Part shown: positions 15,799-24,070 of the stretch, in pieces
Numbering within the stretch: position 1 is the first letter of the stretch
Layout of the letters: every line of letters begins with the position of its first letter
Assembly (NCBI GenBank): GCA_958295855.1
Contig: OY282383.1
Span: forward strand, 5,146,329-5,210,328
Length of the DNA: 64,000 bases
Origin: an uncultured Poribacteria bacterium
Lineage (GTDB): Bacteria; Poribacteria; WGA-4E; WGA-3G
Reading direction: 5' to 3'
The notes under the pieces: model-generated
What the model was told of the DNA's origin: nothing
Databases searched by the model: none
Seen by the model: the letters and a program-made list of their open reading frames with translations, nothing else
Translations under genes and position numbers: made by a program

Positions 15799-17742
15799 AT
15801 GAAACAGGACACTCCCCTGAAATCGCCTGGCGTTACGTGGAAATCTATTGCTATCACGCTCGTGTTGATTCCGTTTAATTTCTATTGGATCATCGCAGGT
15901 GAAGTCGGCCTCGTCGGTTATGCACTGAATACGTACGCGGTTCCGTTTTACAACGTCGTTTTCGTTGTATTTGCTTTCACCCTGCTCAATCTTGCTGTCC
16001 ATCGCACAACCCGGGGCCGCCTCTTCACCGATGCGGAACTCCTCACGATATACATTCTGCTCAGCACCGCGTGCGCCTTCCCTTCCATCACACTCATGAC
16101 GATTCTCGTCACAACCGTTGGGCACGCCTTCTGGTTTGCAACCCCCGAAAACGAATGGAAACAACTCTTCTGGGATTACCTCCCGAGATGGCTGCTTGTG
16201 GACGATGCGAAAGTGCTTACAGGGTATTATACCGGAGAATCAAACCTCTCCACCCTAGAAGCACTGGGGGCGTGGGTAGTACCGGTGCTATCTTGGGCGG
16301 CGTTCATGACAGTGATTGTTCTCGTGATGTTGTGCATCAACGTCATCCTGCGGAAACAGTGGGTAGAGCGCGAACGGCTCGCGTACCCGATTACGCACAT
16401 CGCGTTTCATGTCACGCATAACACGAAATCGATCTTCTCGCACCGCATCACATGGCTCGGCTTCGGGATTGCGGCATCCATTGCAATTCTCAACGGCTTC
16501 AGTTTTCTATATCCGACACTCCCTACCCTACCCATTAAGCGCATCGGTGGATGGCGGGGGTTTGGACATCTGTTCACAGAAAAGCCATGGAACGCTATCG
16601 GCGGCATCAGCATGTCCTACTATCCGTTCGTTATCGGACTTGGGCTGTTGATGCCGCTAGATCTTTCGTTCTCAAGTTGGTTTTTCTTCCTCTTCTACAA
16701 AGCGCAATTGGTGTTCGCGAGCGCCGCTGGGCTATCCAGCCTGCCGGGGTTTCCGTATATAGACAGGCAGTGCTTCGGTGCCGCCATCGGAATTTTCATC
16801 TCCGTGCTCGTACTGAACCTGCGGCATTTTCGTGGTGTATTCCGTATCGCGCGGCACCGCACAGGTGAGGATGCCGACGAACCCATCTCCTATCGATTTG
16901 CATTGTGGGGCATCGTTGGCGGGCTTGCCCTGCTTTTCCTCTTCTCCAAGCGCATCGGCATGTCCCTCTGGTTGATTCCGCTCTTTTTCGCAATCTATTT
17001 CATCATCGTCTTAGTGCTCACACGGATGCGGGCGGAGCAAGGGTTCCCTGTGCATGCAATGGAAAACATGCCGAATCATCATATCCTCGTCGACAGCCTC
17101 GGCACGCGAGCGTTGGGAACAAATAACCTCGTTGCCCTAACCCTCTACCGTTGGTTCAATCGGAGCTACACGAGCAACCCGATGCCACATCAGTTAGAGG
17201 GTTTCAAACTCTCTGAGCGTTCTGGAATTGCACCGAGGCGTTTGTTCTTCGCGCTGTTAGGCGTTTCAGCGTTCGCCGCTGTGATGGTATTCGGCGTTAT
17301 CCTCTATATCTTTTATACTTATGGTGCCTTGAACATGAGCGGGAGCAGCAGTTGGGCGACTGGATTCGGCGGGCGCGTCTTCAATGGGCTCCAACGTTGG
17401 CTCTATTACCCTACCGAGCCGAACTTCTATGCCACCGGCGGCATCGTTTTCGGCTTGCTCTTTTCGACGCTCCTGATGTTTATGCGGACACGTTTCTTCT
17501 GGTGGCCCTTTCATCCGATCGGATTTGTCGTCTCAAGCGATTGGGGCATGCGGTATTTGTGGAGCTGCATGTTAGTGAGTTCAGTTGTCAAATGGGCGGT
17601 ATTGAAAATCAGCGGCCCGCGGGCATCACAACAATTAGTGATGTTTGCGATAGGGTTAATGCTCGGCGATTTCACGGTAGGTGGGATTTGGAGTCTCGTT
17701 AGTGTTGTGACGCAACAACCGATGTATAATTTCTGGCCATAG
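15799..17742 (+). CDS. Polytopic membrane protein, DUF6785-like
   Basis: 647 aa from ATG at 15799; the frame is open further upstream to a TTG but that part overlaps a dispersed repeat fragment. At least 12 hydrophobic segments, for example SIAITLVLIPFNFYWII and FVIGLGLLMPLDLSFSSW, with polar loops (LRKQWVERERLAYPIT). Arrangement and motifs such as MRAEQGFPVHAMENM resemble the DUF6785/DUF6784 family, distantly like oligopeptide transporters. Substrate unknown. No strong ribosome binding site is visible, so the start is uncertain. Confidence 0.75.
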   Translation: MKQDTPLKSPGVTWKSIAITLVLIPFNFYWIIAGEVGLVGYALNTYAVPFYNVVFVVFAFTLLNLAVHRTTRGRLFTDAELLTIYILLSTACAFPSITLMTILVTTVGHAFWFATPENEWKQLFWDYLPRWLLVDDAKVLTGYYTGESNLSTLEALGAWVVPVLSWAAFMTVIVLVMLCINVILRKQWVERERLAYPITHIAFHVTHNTKSIFSHRITWLGFGIAASIAILNGFSFLYPTLPTLPIKRIGGWRGFGHLFTEKPWNAIGGISMSYYPFVIGLGLLMPLDLSFSSWFFFLFYKAQLVFASAAGLSSLPGFPYIDRQCFGAAIGIFISVLVLNLRHFRGVFRIARHRTGEDADEPISYRFALWGIVGGLALLFLFSKRIGMSLWLIPLFFAIYFIIVLVLTRMRAEQGFPVHAMENMPNHHILVDSLGTRALGTNNLVALTLYRWFNRSYTSNPMPHQLEGFKLSERSGIAPRRLFFALLGVSAFAAVMVFGVILYIFYTYGALNMSGSSSWATGFGGRVFNGLQRWLYYPTEPNFYATGGIVFGLLFSTLLMFMRTRFFWWPFHPIGFVVSSDWGMRYLWSCMLVSSVVKWAVLKISGPRASQQLVMFAIGLMLGDFTVGGIWSLVSVVTQQPMYNFWP

Positions 17743-17770
17743 GCACAGCATTGCTCTCGCGCACTAATAA

Positions 17771-18007
17771 TTAGGGACTCATTACCATGACCGGGACAGA
17801 TATTCTTTCTGGCGCGGTATCGCTATTCTGCGCCATCGTATCAAGCCGATCTAACGTTGCAGCTGCATAATACCGCTGCCCACACGCTTGGCAGACACCT
17901 ACTGGCACATCTTTAATGATTACTAACTTGTCTTCATACCAATGATCGACGGTAACTCTCTTCTGGCGAATCTCTCCACTGCAATATTCACATTCAAATG
18001 CTTTCAT
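17771..18007 (-). CDS. YgiT-type zinc-finger protein
   Basis: 78 aa with CEYC and CQAC pairs about 32 residues apart, the zinc knuckle found in MqsA N-termini and YgiT-type proteins. Ends in a hydrophobic-proline tail (ISVPVMVMSP). Such genes are normally paired with a small RNase or DUF4258 toxin upstream, but no such frame is visible in the 400 bp upstream on this strand. It seems to be an orphan antitoxin or regulator. Confidence 0.8.
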   Translation of the reverse strand: MKAFECEYCSGEIRQKRVTVDHWYEDKLVIIKDVPVGVCQACGQRYYAAATLDRLDTMAQNSDTAPERISVPVMVMSP

Positions 18008-18416
18008 TATAGTGTATCTTCCGTTGCGTAAACTGTAACGACTTTCTGCCGAATTGATTGGAGGATGCGATTTCTGTTCACGTTTATTATGTTACCTATG
18101 AATCGCGGTGTCTGTGCGAGAACTTGCTACAAAACATGCCTAAAAAAGTATATCACGAATAGTCCCAAAAGTCAAACGTTTTCTTGAATTCGATCGTGCC
18201 TTTACAGCCCTATAAGGGCGAAATGTGCAGCGCGACAAAAAACTATCCGATTTCAGCGAATTCCATTTGCACAATTGGCATAGATATGTTAAACTTTATT
18301 TCAGAACGCCTCACGCTGTAAAACGAAAAGAGTCTATTTTCCCTCTTGAAAAAAGGAGGATGCCGAAACGCGAGAACATCTCGCCTCGAAAAACCTACGG
18401 AAAAGGAGATATCCTT
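18008..18416. other. Gene-free stretch with one dispersed palindrome
   Basis: About 410 bp between divergent genes. Holds the GCCCTATAAGGGC palindrome at 18207-18219. The frame upstream of the Uma2 ATG is open but has no start signal. Nothing else recognised. Confidence 0.4.
18207..18219. repeat. Dispersed palindrome GCCCTATAAGGGC
   Basis: Followed by GAAATGT; a second copy at 19205-19217 is followed by GAAAGGTGT, so both flank the Uma2 gene. Confidence 0.6.
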
Positions 18417-19106
18417 ATGGCATACCCCAACACTCTCCCGCTCCCTTATGCACCGACAGAAACAGTGGAGTTATATCCCGAATCGGATGGAAAACCTATG
18501 GCTGAAACGGAACTCCATTTCAGAGAAACCCTAAAGAATTTCAACCGCATCGAAAACCATTTCGCGCACATACCGGACCTTTATGTCCTCGGAAATATGA
18601 TGATGTATTACGAAGAGGGCGCATACCACAAAGCTATCTCGCCCGATATTTTCGTTGCCTTTGGCATCGGCCGAAAGGAACGCCGCACCTATAAGATATG
18701 GGAAGAGGGAAAACCGCCCGACTTCGTCCTAGAGTTCTCAAGCAAAAACACCTTTCGGCATGACTTAACCGGCAAGAAGCAACTCTACGCCGACATCGGC
18801 ATTCCCGAATACTTCCTCTACGATGTGGATAGACGCTATTTGCCCACGCCGCTGATGGGCTTCCGGCTCATTGGGCACAATTATATTGAAATATCCGCGG
18901 GTGCTGATGGCGGGATTCTCGCTGCAACACTTGGCTTAGAATTCCACTTGCTTGATGATGGTTTTGGTATTTATGATCCGAGCACGCAGAAATGGCTAAA
19001 AACAGCGGAAGAACGAGCCGAGCAGGAAGCAAATGCTCGACACAAGGCAGAAGCCGAAGCCGCACGCCTCCGAGAAGAATTGGAACGTTTGAAAGCACGC
19101 TTGTAA
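18417..19106 (+). CDS. Uma2-family putative restriction-endonuclease-like protein
   Basis: 229 aa from the ATG preceded by AAAAGGAGATATCC. PD-(D/E)xK-like core: PDIFVAFGI, DFVLEFSSKNT and the helix HDLTGKKQLYADIGIPEYFLYD give the Asp, Glu and Lys positions seen in Uma2 (DUF820). A C-terminal coiled coil (AEERAEQEANARHKAEAEAA, then Arg/Glu/Leu repeats) is common in this family in Poribacteria and cyanobacteria. Biological role of the family is unknown. It is flanked by identical palindromes, consistent with a mobile or repeat-associated gene. Confidence 0.85.
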   Translation: MAYPNTLPLPYAPTETVELYPESDGKPMAETELHFRETLKNFNRIENHFAHIPDLYVLGNMMMYYEEGAYHKAISPDIFVAFGIGRKERRTYKIWEEGKPPDFVLEFSSKNTFRHDLTGKKQLYADIGIPEYFLYDVDRRYLPTPLMGFRLIGHNYIEISAGADGGILAATLGLEFHLLDDGFGIYDPSTQKWLKTAEERAEQEANARHKAEAEAARLREELERLKARL

Positions 19107-19204
19107 TCCCGATAAGCGTAAGCATTCCAGTTCCGACATCTTGAAACATTGGCGCAATGGCTGTTGTCGTAAGCAAGAATTGATGCATGCACGATCGTGC
19201 AAAA

Positions 19205-19217
19205 GCCCTATAAGGGC
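19205..19217. repeat. Dispersed palindrome GCCCTATAAGGGC
   Basis: Second copy of the element at 18207; a related GGCCCCAGCGGGGC lies at about 19255. Confidence 0.6.
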
Positions 19218-19321
19218 GAAAGGTGTATAGCAGAGCGGCATGTCCCTAATCACCGGCCCCAGCGGGGCGAAATGTACGTCACAATGGGAAATTGCCTGAT
19301 CTAATTTTAGCAAATTTTCAT

Positions 19322-19350
19322 TTGCAAAATTGCTATAAATGCGTTATACT
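19322..19350 (+). promoter_or_regulatory. Promoter of leader copy R1
   Basis: TTGCAA, 17-nt spacer, TATACT; transcription would begin close to the GCGTGCC that starts the repeated leader. Confidence 0.65.
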
Positions 19351-19358
19351 TAATTAAA

Positions 19359-19462
19359 GCGTGCCTCACTGCTTCGGACAAGCCTATAGGACAGGACATC
19401 CGGAAGACGCGCGTGGCACTCTAAAAAGTGCCTCGCAGTTTCGGAAGCCTGCCTGCCCGTAT
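19359..19462 (+). repeat. Leader copy R1 (short form)
   Basis: Shares about 100 bp with R2 and R3 (GCGTGCCTCACTGCTTCGG through CTGCCTGCCCGTATC). Contains a perfect hairpin GGCACT/AGTGCC; in R2 and R3 the first arm is GGCATT, which still pairs through a G-U. The long 3' part of R2/R3 is missing. Lies directly upstream of a 31-aa peptide gene and a TPR gene. Confidence 0.8.
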
Positions 19463-19510
19463 CGGAACCCATTTGATACTCTAACTTGAAGAAAAGAGGA
19501 GGTATTGAAA

Positions 19511-19606
19511 ATGGAAAAAATTGTAGGTGCCCAAGCGGATAGCGGTGGCGACATTACTGCTGTCCTCTTCGCGGGAAACACAACTTTCACTCTGTCCAAT
19601 AACTAA
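19511..19606 (+). CDS. Small peptide, 31 aa
   Basis: ATG 8 nt after AGAGGAGG, a strong ribosome binding site. Sequence begins MEKIVGAQADSGGD and continues ITAVLFAGNTTFTLSNN. The stop lies 14 nt before the TPR gene start. Composition (Gly, Thr, Val, Asn) is beta-like, without signal or membrane segment. No family recognised with confidence. Position between a structured leader and a TPR protein suggests a regulatory or partner peptide (inference). Confidence 0.55.
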   Translation: MEKIVGAQADSGGDITAVLFAGNTTFTLSNN

Positions 19607-19620
19607 AAGTGGACAAACAC

Positions 19621-21219
19621 ATGACACAGGCCATTCAAACCTTACTAGAACAGTTAAAAACACTGAAGTCAAAAAACGATTGGTTAGGAATCTATAGGAA
19701 ATTCCAGCCGATAACAGAATTGCCTCAGAATGATTTAATCTGGAATAACCCCAAGATTCTGAGTGATATTGGGTTCGCATGTGCAAAACTGGCAGAAACT
19801 GGATCAAAAGAGATATTCCCAATTAAAAACCAGAACGACAAAAATGACTTTTTGAAGCAACAGGCGGAATATCGCAAGTATGCAGTGTTAACCAGAAAAC
19901 GCTGCATTAGGATTGCCCCAGAGAATGCAGGGTACCGATCAGACCTCGCTTACACATACTACCAGAATGTTAGCGAACTGATTCAACCAGGGGGCAGGCG
20001 AGATGGAAATTTAAGAAAAGAAATTGAGAAATTCCTGGAGGCTGTTGATGAAACCCTTAATCTTCATCCAAAGCGTATCCAAGACCTGTACCGTAAAGGG
20101 CGCATTTTAACCAAAGTTTTGCCGAATCAAATATTGTGGAGCAGATCCTATGAAGATTACGGGGATTTCGCAGAGAAGTCAAAGAGAGCCAATGAGTTGC
20201 GTGAGCAAGGTATCCGAACGCTATTGGCTGCTAAAGAACTATGGGAAAACCTGTGGGATGAATCTTTGCGTAAAAGGCACCGAAAGAACTACATCAAATC
20301 ACTTTATTTACTCAGTCAAACTTACTACGATAAAGTGAAGCAAGACTGGGATGAATCTGTATTTGCTTTGAGCTTGCGAGATGATGTTCGGTCTAACCAG
20401 CAGGCTGTTATAGATCGAGACGATGAGTTGAGCATTAACCAAGCAATAGAGACGATCAAGAAATGCTGTAAAACTGACTGTCCTCCTGAGCTCTTGCAAG
20501 GTGTCAAACAGATGCAACAAAATCTGGAAAAACTAGCATCGCACAACGGTATTGAAGAAGGAGTCAACAAGTTATATTCAATTGGCAAGTTTTTTTTCGC
20601 GAAATATTGGATACTCAGCGGCTACGGTTTAAAGGAAACTGCTAAGGCTATTGAAGCACGTGAAACTGCAGAACGTTATCTACAGGCAGCTTTGAAATGC
20701 AAATGGTCTTCCCAAAAAGCGAGGCAAGATAAAAGGTTCATAGCGGAACGTCTTGCGCGTATTTTTATCAGCAAAGGTGCCTACGAGGAGGCAATCTCTA
20801 TAATTGGAACAAACACTCAAAATTTGAGGTTAGATGGTGCTCCTTCTTACGTACTCCACACCTGCGCGTTGGCCCTGTTAAAATCCGGGCGGATCTCGAC
20901 ATCTAAGAGAGTCTTAGATAGGGCGGCGAAATCCAAAGGAAATAGGCATCCATGGTCGACGCGTTTCCTGATGGGATGTGCTTATCTTGAGGAGAATCAA
21001 ATTGAGGCGGCTCAAAGGGAGTTTGATCTTGCCCATCAAGAAGCATCGCGAGTAGGGAAAAAGAACGTTGACTCACTTCTTGTAGGTAAAGCGTTAGTGG
21101 TGTATAAATCTGGGGATGTGTCTGGGGCATTGAAATTCTTGGAGGAGGCCCAAAGGCTTAATCCGAATAGAGTTTCAACCGGAGAACGCATACGGAAGTG
21201 GCAACAAAGCGAGGCATAA
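19621..21219 (+). CDS. TPR-rich helical protein
   Basis: 532 aa from ATG (an in-frame GTG four codons earlier is possible; neither has a strong ribosome binding site, so coupling to the small peptide gene is likely). Helical throughout; recognisable TPR-type pairs in the C-terminal third: KGAYEEAISIIG, SYVLHTCALALLKSGR, LMGCAYLEENQIEAAQREFD and KALVVYKSGDVSGALKFLEE. TPR scaffolds mediate protein contacts. No catalytic domain, signal peptide or membrane segment seen. Cargo of leader R1. Confidence 0.75.
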   Translation: MTQAIQTLLEQLKTLKSKNDWLGIYRKFQPITELPQNDLIWNNPKILSDIGFACAKLAETGSKEIFPIKNQNDKNDFLKQQAEYRKYAVLTRKRCIRIAPENAGYRSDLAYTYYQNVSELIQPGGRRDGNLRKEIEKFLEAVDETLNLHPKRIQDLYRKGRILTKVLPNQILWSRSYEDYGDFAEKSKRANELREQGIRTLLAAKELWENLWDESLRKRHRKNYIKSLYLLSQTYYDKVKQDWDESVFALSLRDDVRSNQQAVIDRDDELSINQAIETIKKCCKTDCPPELLQGVKQMQQNLEKLASHNGIEEGVNKLYSIGKFFFAKYWILSGYGLKETAKAIEARETAERYLQAALKCKWSSQKARQDKRFIAERLARIFISKGAYEEAISIIGTNTQNLRLDGAPSYVLHTCALALLKSGRISTSKRVLDRAAKSKGNRHPWSTRFLMGCAYLEENQIEAAQREFDLAHQEASRVGKKNVDSLLVGKALVVYKSGDVSGALKFLEEAQRLNPNRVSTGERIRKWQQSEA

Positions 21220-21304
21220 ATCCGTATTATAGATAACAAAACAGATTGTCAGTTGGAGGCTGGCCGGCAAAAGGGACACCCAACAAAAATTTGTGCATTT
21301 TAAC

Positions 21305-21334
21305 TTGACAGAATCATGTCGGATGTGTTATTAT
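21305..21334 (+). promoter_or_regulatory. Promoter of leader copy R2
   Basis: TTGACA, 18-nt spacer, TATTAT, ending about 7 nt before the leader start at 21341. Confidence 0.7.
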
Positions 21335-21340
21335 ATTAGA

Positions 21341-22032
21341 GCGTGCCTCACTGCTTCGGACAAGCCTATAGGACAGGACATCCGGAAGACGCGCGTGGCA
21401 TTCTAAAAAGTGCCTCGCTGTTTCGGAAACCTGCCTGCCCGTATCAGGCAAAAAGTGACGGGGTTTTAGCAGTGTTGAGGCGCAGACGGTCCGGTAAACT
21501 TTTCACTTGGGAAACCAATGGTGGGTTTCACCCAAGTGTTTCGCAAACCCCGCCGGGTGAACAAAAACCAATGCATGACTGACAATTTAAAAAACCACAC
21601 TGAATATAACCTAAAAAATATATACTGACAATTCGCAACTCAAACTGAAAATAAAACCACAAAGAATTAGATTTACAACTACGAACGAACTAAAACCTTA
21701 ACCGTGTGGTGTTTGCTTGGGCAATAGAAGGAGTATGCCCATAACCACAAACTGATTGAAAAGACTTCCTTGTAAACTATAAACTACGAACGAACTAAAA
21801 CCTTAACCGTGTGGTGTTTGCTTGGGCAACGAAAGGAGTATGCCCATAACCACAAACTGATTGAAAAGACTTCCCTATAAACTATAAACTACGAACGAAC
21901 TAAAACCTTAACCGTGTGGTGTTTGCTTGGGCAATAGAAGGAGTATGCCCATAACCACAAAACAGTTGAGGCCTTAACCCGAGAACTAATAACCACAACT
22001 ACAAGCTTACTAAGATGAAAACCATAAATCTC
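21341..22032 (+). ncRNA. Structured leader copy R2 (long form)
   Basis: Near-identical to R3 apart from two extra 105-bp units. Visible structure: GGCATT/AGTGCC hairpin; GCCTG (21433-37)/CAGGC (21445-49) whose loop CCCGT can pair with ACGGG (21458-62), a possible pseudoknot; CGGGGTTT (21459-66)/AAACCCCG (21545-52) enclosing CACTTGGG (21504-11)/CCCAAGTG (21531-38). Then an A-rich stretch and three tandem 105-bp units. Ends at ATAAATCT, where similarity to R3 stops, 27 bp before the next ATG. A 79-codon frame within it is treated as a by-product. Confidence 0.6.
21676..21962 (+). repeat. Three tandem units of 105 bp
   Basis: ACGAACGAAC occurs at 21681, 21786 and 21891. Each unit folds as TGTGGT...GGGCA-loop-TGCCC...ACCACA, with ATAGAAGGAG or ACGAAAGGAG in the loop. 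R3 holds a single unit (around 23218) in which the closing pair is changed (GGGC/GCCC) but the AGAAGGAG loop is kept. Confidence 0.85.
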
Positions 22033-22058
22033 TATTGAAACCTAAAAGGAAATAAAAA

Positions 22059-22460
22059 ATGTCAAAAGAATTGAAATTGACCGAGAAATGTAAAGAAAGT
22101 TTTGAGGCTTTTTTAATAAACCACCGTTTACGGTGTGAAAGCATGCAGCAATATCCAAATTTAATTTTCTTTAAAAATAAGACTATTCAAATTGTTTGTC
22201 CTGACACAATAAATCCAAGATGGCTAGCCGTACCCGTAAAAGATGACAGACAGCAGGCGAATTTTTACGTCGGGTACGTACGACACTCTGAAAACAAGGC
22301 GAGATTAGAGGGATTTGCTTATCCTAATGAGTTTGAATACCATCCTGCGAATCCTGCTTCTGGTTGGAAGAATCCGACTTACCGGATACCAATTGGAAAG
22401 CTTTACAAGAGAGACATGCTTTTTAACGCGTTGAATTCGTTAATAGGCAATTATGTTTAA
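22059..22460 (+). CDS. Hypothetical protein, weak DUF1822-like features
   Basis: 133 aa, ATG 8 nt after AAAAGGA. Contains NLIFFKNKTIQIVCPD, INPRWLAVPVKDDRQQANFYVGYVRH and LEGFAYPNEF, an order reminiscent of cyanobacterial DUF1822 proteins (weak, from memory). No signal peptide. Cargo of leader R2, followed by a 183-bp inverted-repeat element. More A+T-rich than flanking metabolic genes, consistent with transfer. Confidence 0.55.
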   Translation: MSKELKLTEKCKESFEAFLINHRLRCESMQQYPNLIFFKNKTIQIVCPDTINPRWLAVPVKDDRQQANFYVGYVRHSENKARLEGFAYPNEFEYHPANPASGWKNPTYRIPIGKLYKRDMLFNALNSLIGNYV

Positions 22461-22658
22461 TACCCAAGTTGCCACCTAACAGATCCTAAGCATTTAAGCA
22501 CGGTTTTTCGCCGTTTTTGCAGGAAAGACTGTTACAGTGTTTTTTATTTTGAAGGCATACGGGAAACCGGCTCTACAAATCCGGTCCGTTTGGCATAAGG
22601 TGGCAGCTTAGGTAAATAACGTGAGTTTAATGTAAGGATTTAAAGAACAATATAAGAC

Positions 22659-22841
22659 TGTAGGTTGGGTTGAACGGCACTTCGAGATGCCCACCTCGGT
22701 ACAAGAAAGCCGAACCCTTTCAATGGATCCAGGGACAGAGAAACCGAGTGAAACCCAACGTCTCTCACGATATGAAGCGTTGGGTTTCACACACTTTCAC
22801 AGTTTGCACTCTCTTTTGAGATCCGTTCAACCCAACCTACA
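22659..22841. mobile_element. MITE-like element, 183 bp, 19-bp perfect terminal inverted repeats
   Basis: Ends TGTAGGTTGGGTTGAACGG and its exact complement at 22823-22841. Internal palindrome around GAAACCCAACG...GCGTTGGGTTTCAC. No coding capacity of its own. Lies between the R2 cargo and leader R3. Confidence 0.75.
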
Positions 22842-22874
22842 AGAAACTTATATAAAACTCATGTTAATTATAAA

Positions 22875-23349
22875 GGTGCTTCACTGCTTGGAAAATCCTA
22901 CAGGACATCCGGAAGACGCGCGTGGCATTCTAAAAAGTGCCTCGCAGTTTCGGAAACTAGCCTGCCCGTATCAGGCAAAAAGTGACGGGGTTTTAGCAGT
23001 GTTGAGGCGTAGACGATCCGGTAAACTTTTCACTTGGGAAACCCACAGTGGGTTTCACCCAAGTGTTTCGCAAACCCCGCCGGGTGAACAAAAACCAATG
23101 CATGACTGACAATTTAAAAAACCACACTGAATATAACCTAAAAAATATATACTGACAATTCGCAACTCAAACTGAAAATAAAACCACAAAGAATTAGATT
23201 TACAACTACGAACGAACTAAAACCTTAACCGTGTGGTGTTTGCTTGGGCAATAGAAGGAGGAAGCCCATAACCACAAAACAGTTGAGGCCTTAACCCGAG
23301 AACTAATAACCACAACTACAAACTCACTGAGATGAAAACCATAAATCTG
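22875..23349 (+). ncRNA. Structured leader copy R3
   Basis: 475 bp, highly similar to R2 from ACAGGACATCCGG onward. Same pseudoknot and nested hairpins; the differences in the CACTTGGG hairpin fall in its apical loop (CAATGG becomes CCACAG). One 105-bp unit instead of three. The first ~25 bp are diverged and the upstream promoter is weak (TATAAA with no clear -35). Stops about 100 bp before the AlkB start. Confidence 0.6.
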
Positions 23350-23446
23350 TTGATGCACGATTCGGCTATTTTTATGAAATTGCCTTTAGGGTGTTAGTCT
23401 GAAAGTGCCACTCAACCTTGTCTAACCAAACGTTAAGGTGAAAATA

Positions 23447-24067
23447 ATGATTAACCAACTATTCCCGGAAAACCCAAACGAAGTAGAAGAAATTCCAATC
23501 CAAGATGGCGAACTACGTCTCTATCCTCACCTTTTTTCACCGGAAGAAAGCAACGCTTTTTTCACAAAACTAAAAGAGAAAGTTAATTGGCAACAGGAGG
23601 AAATCAAATTCTATGGTCGAACAATCCCGTTACCTCGCTTAACCGCATGGTTTGGCGATGAAGGAAAAACCTATATGTATTCCGGCATTACTGTTGAACC
23701 GGAGCCATGGACACCAACATTATTAGAAATCAAAAGCAAAGTTGAGGAGGTCTCAAATGTGACATTCAACAGCGTTCTGCTCAACTACTACCGAAACGAA
23801 CGCGATAGTGTCTCTTGGCATAGCGACGACGAACCGGAGTTGGGCAAAAACCCGATAATTGGTTCGGTGAGTTTTGGCGATGTCAGGACGTTTCAACTCA
23901 GACACAAAACAGACAAATCCCTAACAGTCAGCAGAGACCTGCCAGATGGTAGTTATCTCGAAATGGCTGGAAGTACCCAACACCATTGGGTACACCAGAT
24001 ACCGAAACGGACTCGGAAAATAGGTTCGAGAATCAATCTAACTTTCAGAATCATAAAGGAAATCTAA
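23447..24067 (+). CDS. alkB: AlkB-like Fe(II)/2-oxoglutarate dioxygenase
   Basis: 206 aa from ATG after TTAAGGTG (a GTG three codons earlier also fits). Double-stranded beta-helix motifs: NYYRNERDSVSWHSDDEPEL with HxD, PIIGSVSFGDVRTFQLRHK, the distal His in HHWVHQIPK and 2-oxoglutarate-binding Arg residues in SRINLTFR. It resembles the ALKBH2/3-type DNA/RNA dealkylases that reverse 1-methyladenine and 3-methylcytosine. The next gene starts 3 bp after the stop, so the pair is coupled. Cargo of leader R3. Confidence 0.9.
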   Translation: MINQLFPENPNEVEEIPIQDGELRLYPHLFSPEESNAFFTKLKEKVNWQQEEIKFYGRTIPLPRLTAWFGDEGKTYMYSGITVEPEPWTPTLLEIKSKVEEVSNVTFNSVLLNYYRNERDSVSWHSDDEPELGKNPIIGSVSFGDVRTFQLRHKTDKSLTVSRDLPDGSYLEMAGSTQHHWVHQIPKRTRKIGSRINLTFRIIKEI

Positions 24068-24070
24068 AGC

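Noticed and set aside
21343..21582. 79-codon frame inside leader R2, repeated within a 140-codon frame at 22687-23109
   Set aside because: Copies differ in non-synonymous sites within a hairpin loop, R1 lacks most of the frame, no ribosome binding site is present, and RNA structure explains the conservation better.
21676..21962. Possible CRISPR array
   Set aside because: Units are 105 bp and almost wholly repeated, with no unique spacers and no cas genes.
19359..23349. Integron cassette array
   Set aside because: No tyrosine integrase and the repeats lie at the 5' side of genes with promoters, unlike attC sites.
19359..23349. Retron or diversity-generating retroelement RNA
   Set aside because: No reverse transcriptase gene anywhere in the window and no adenine-biased variation between copies.
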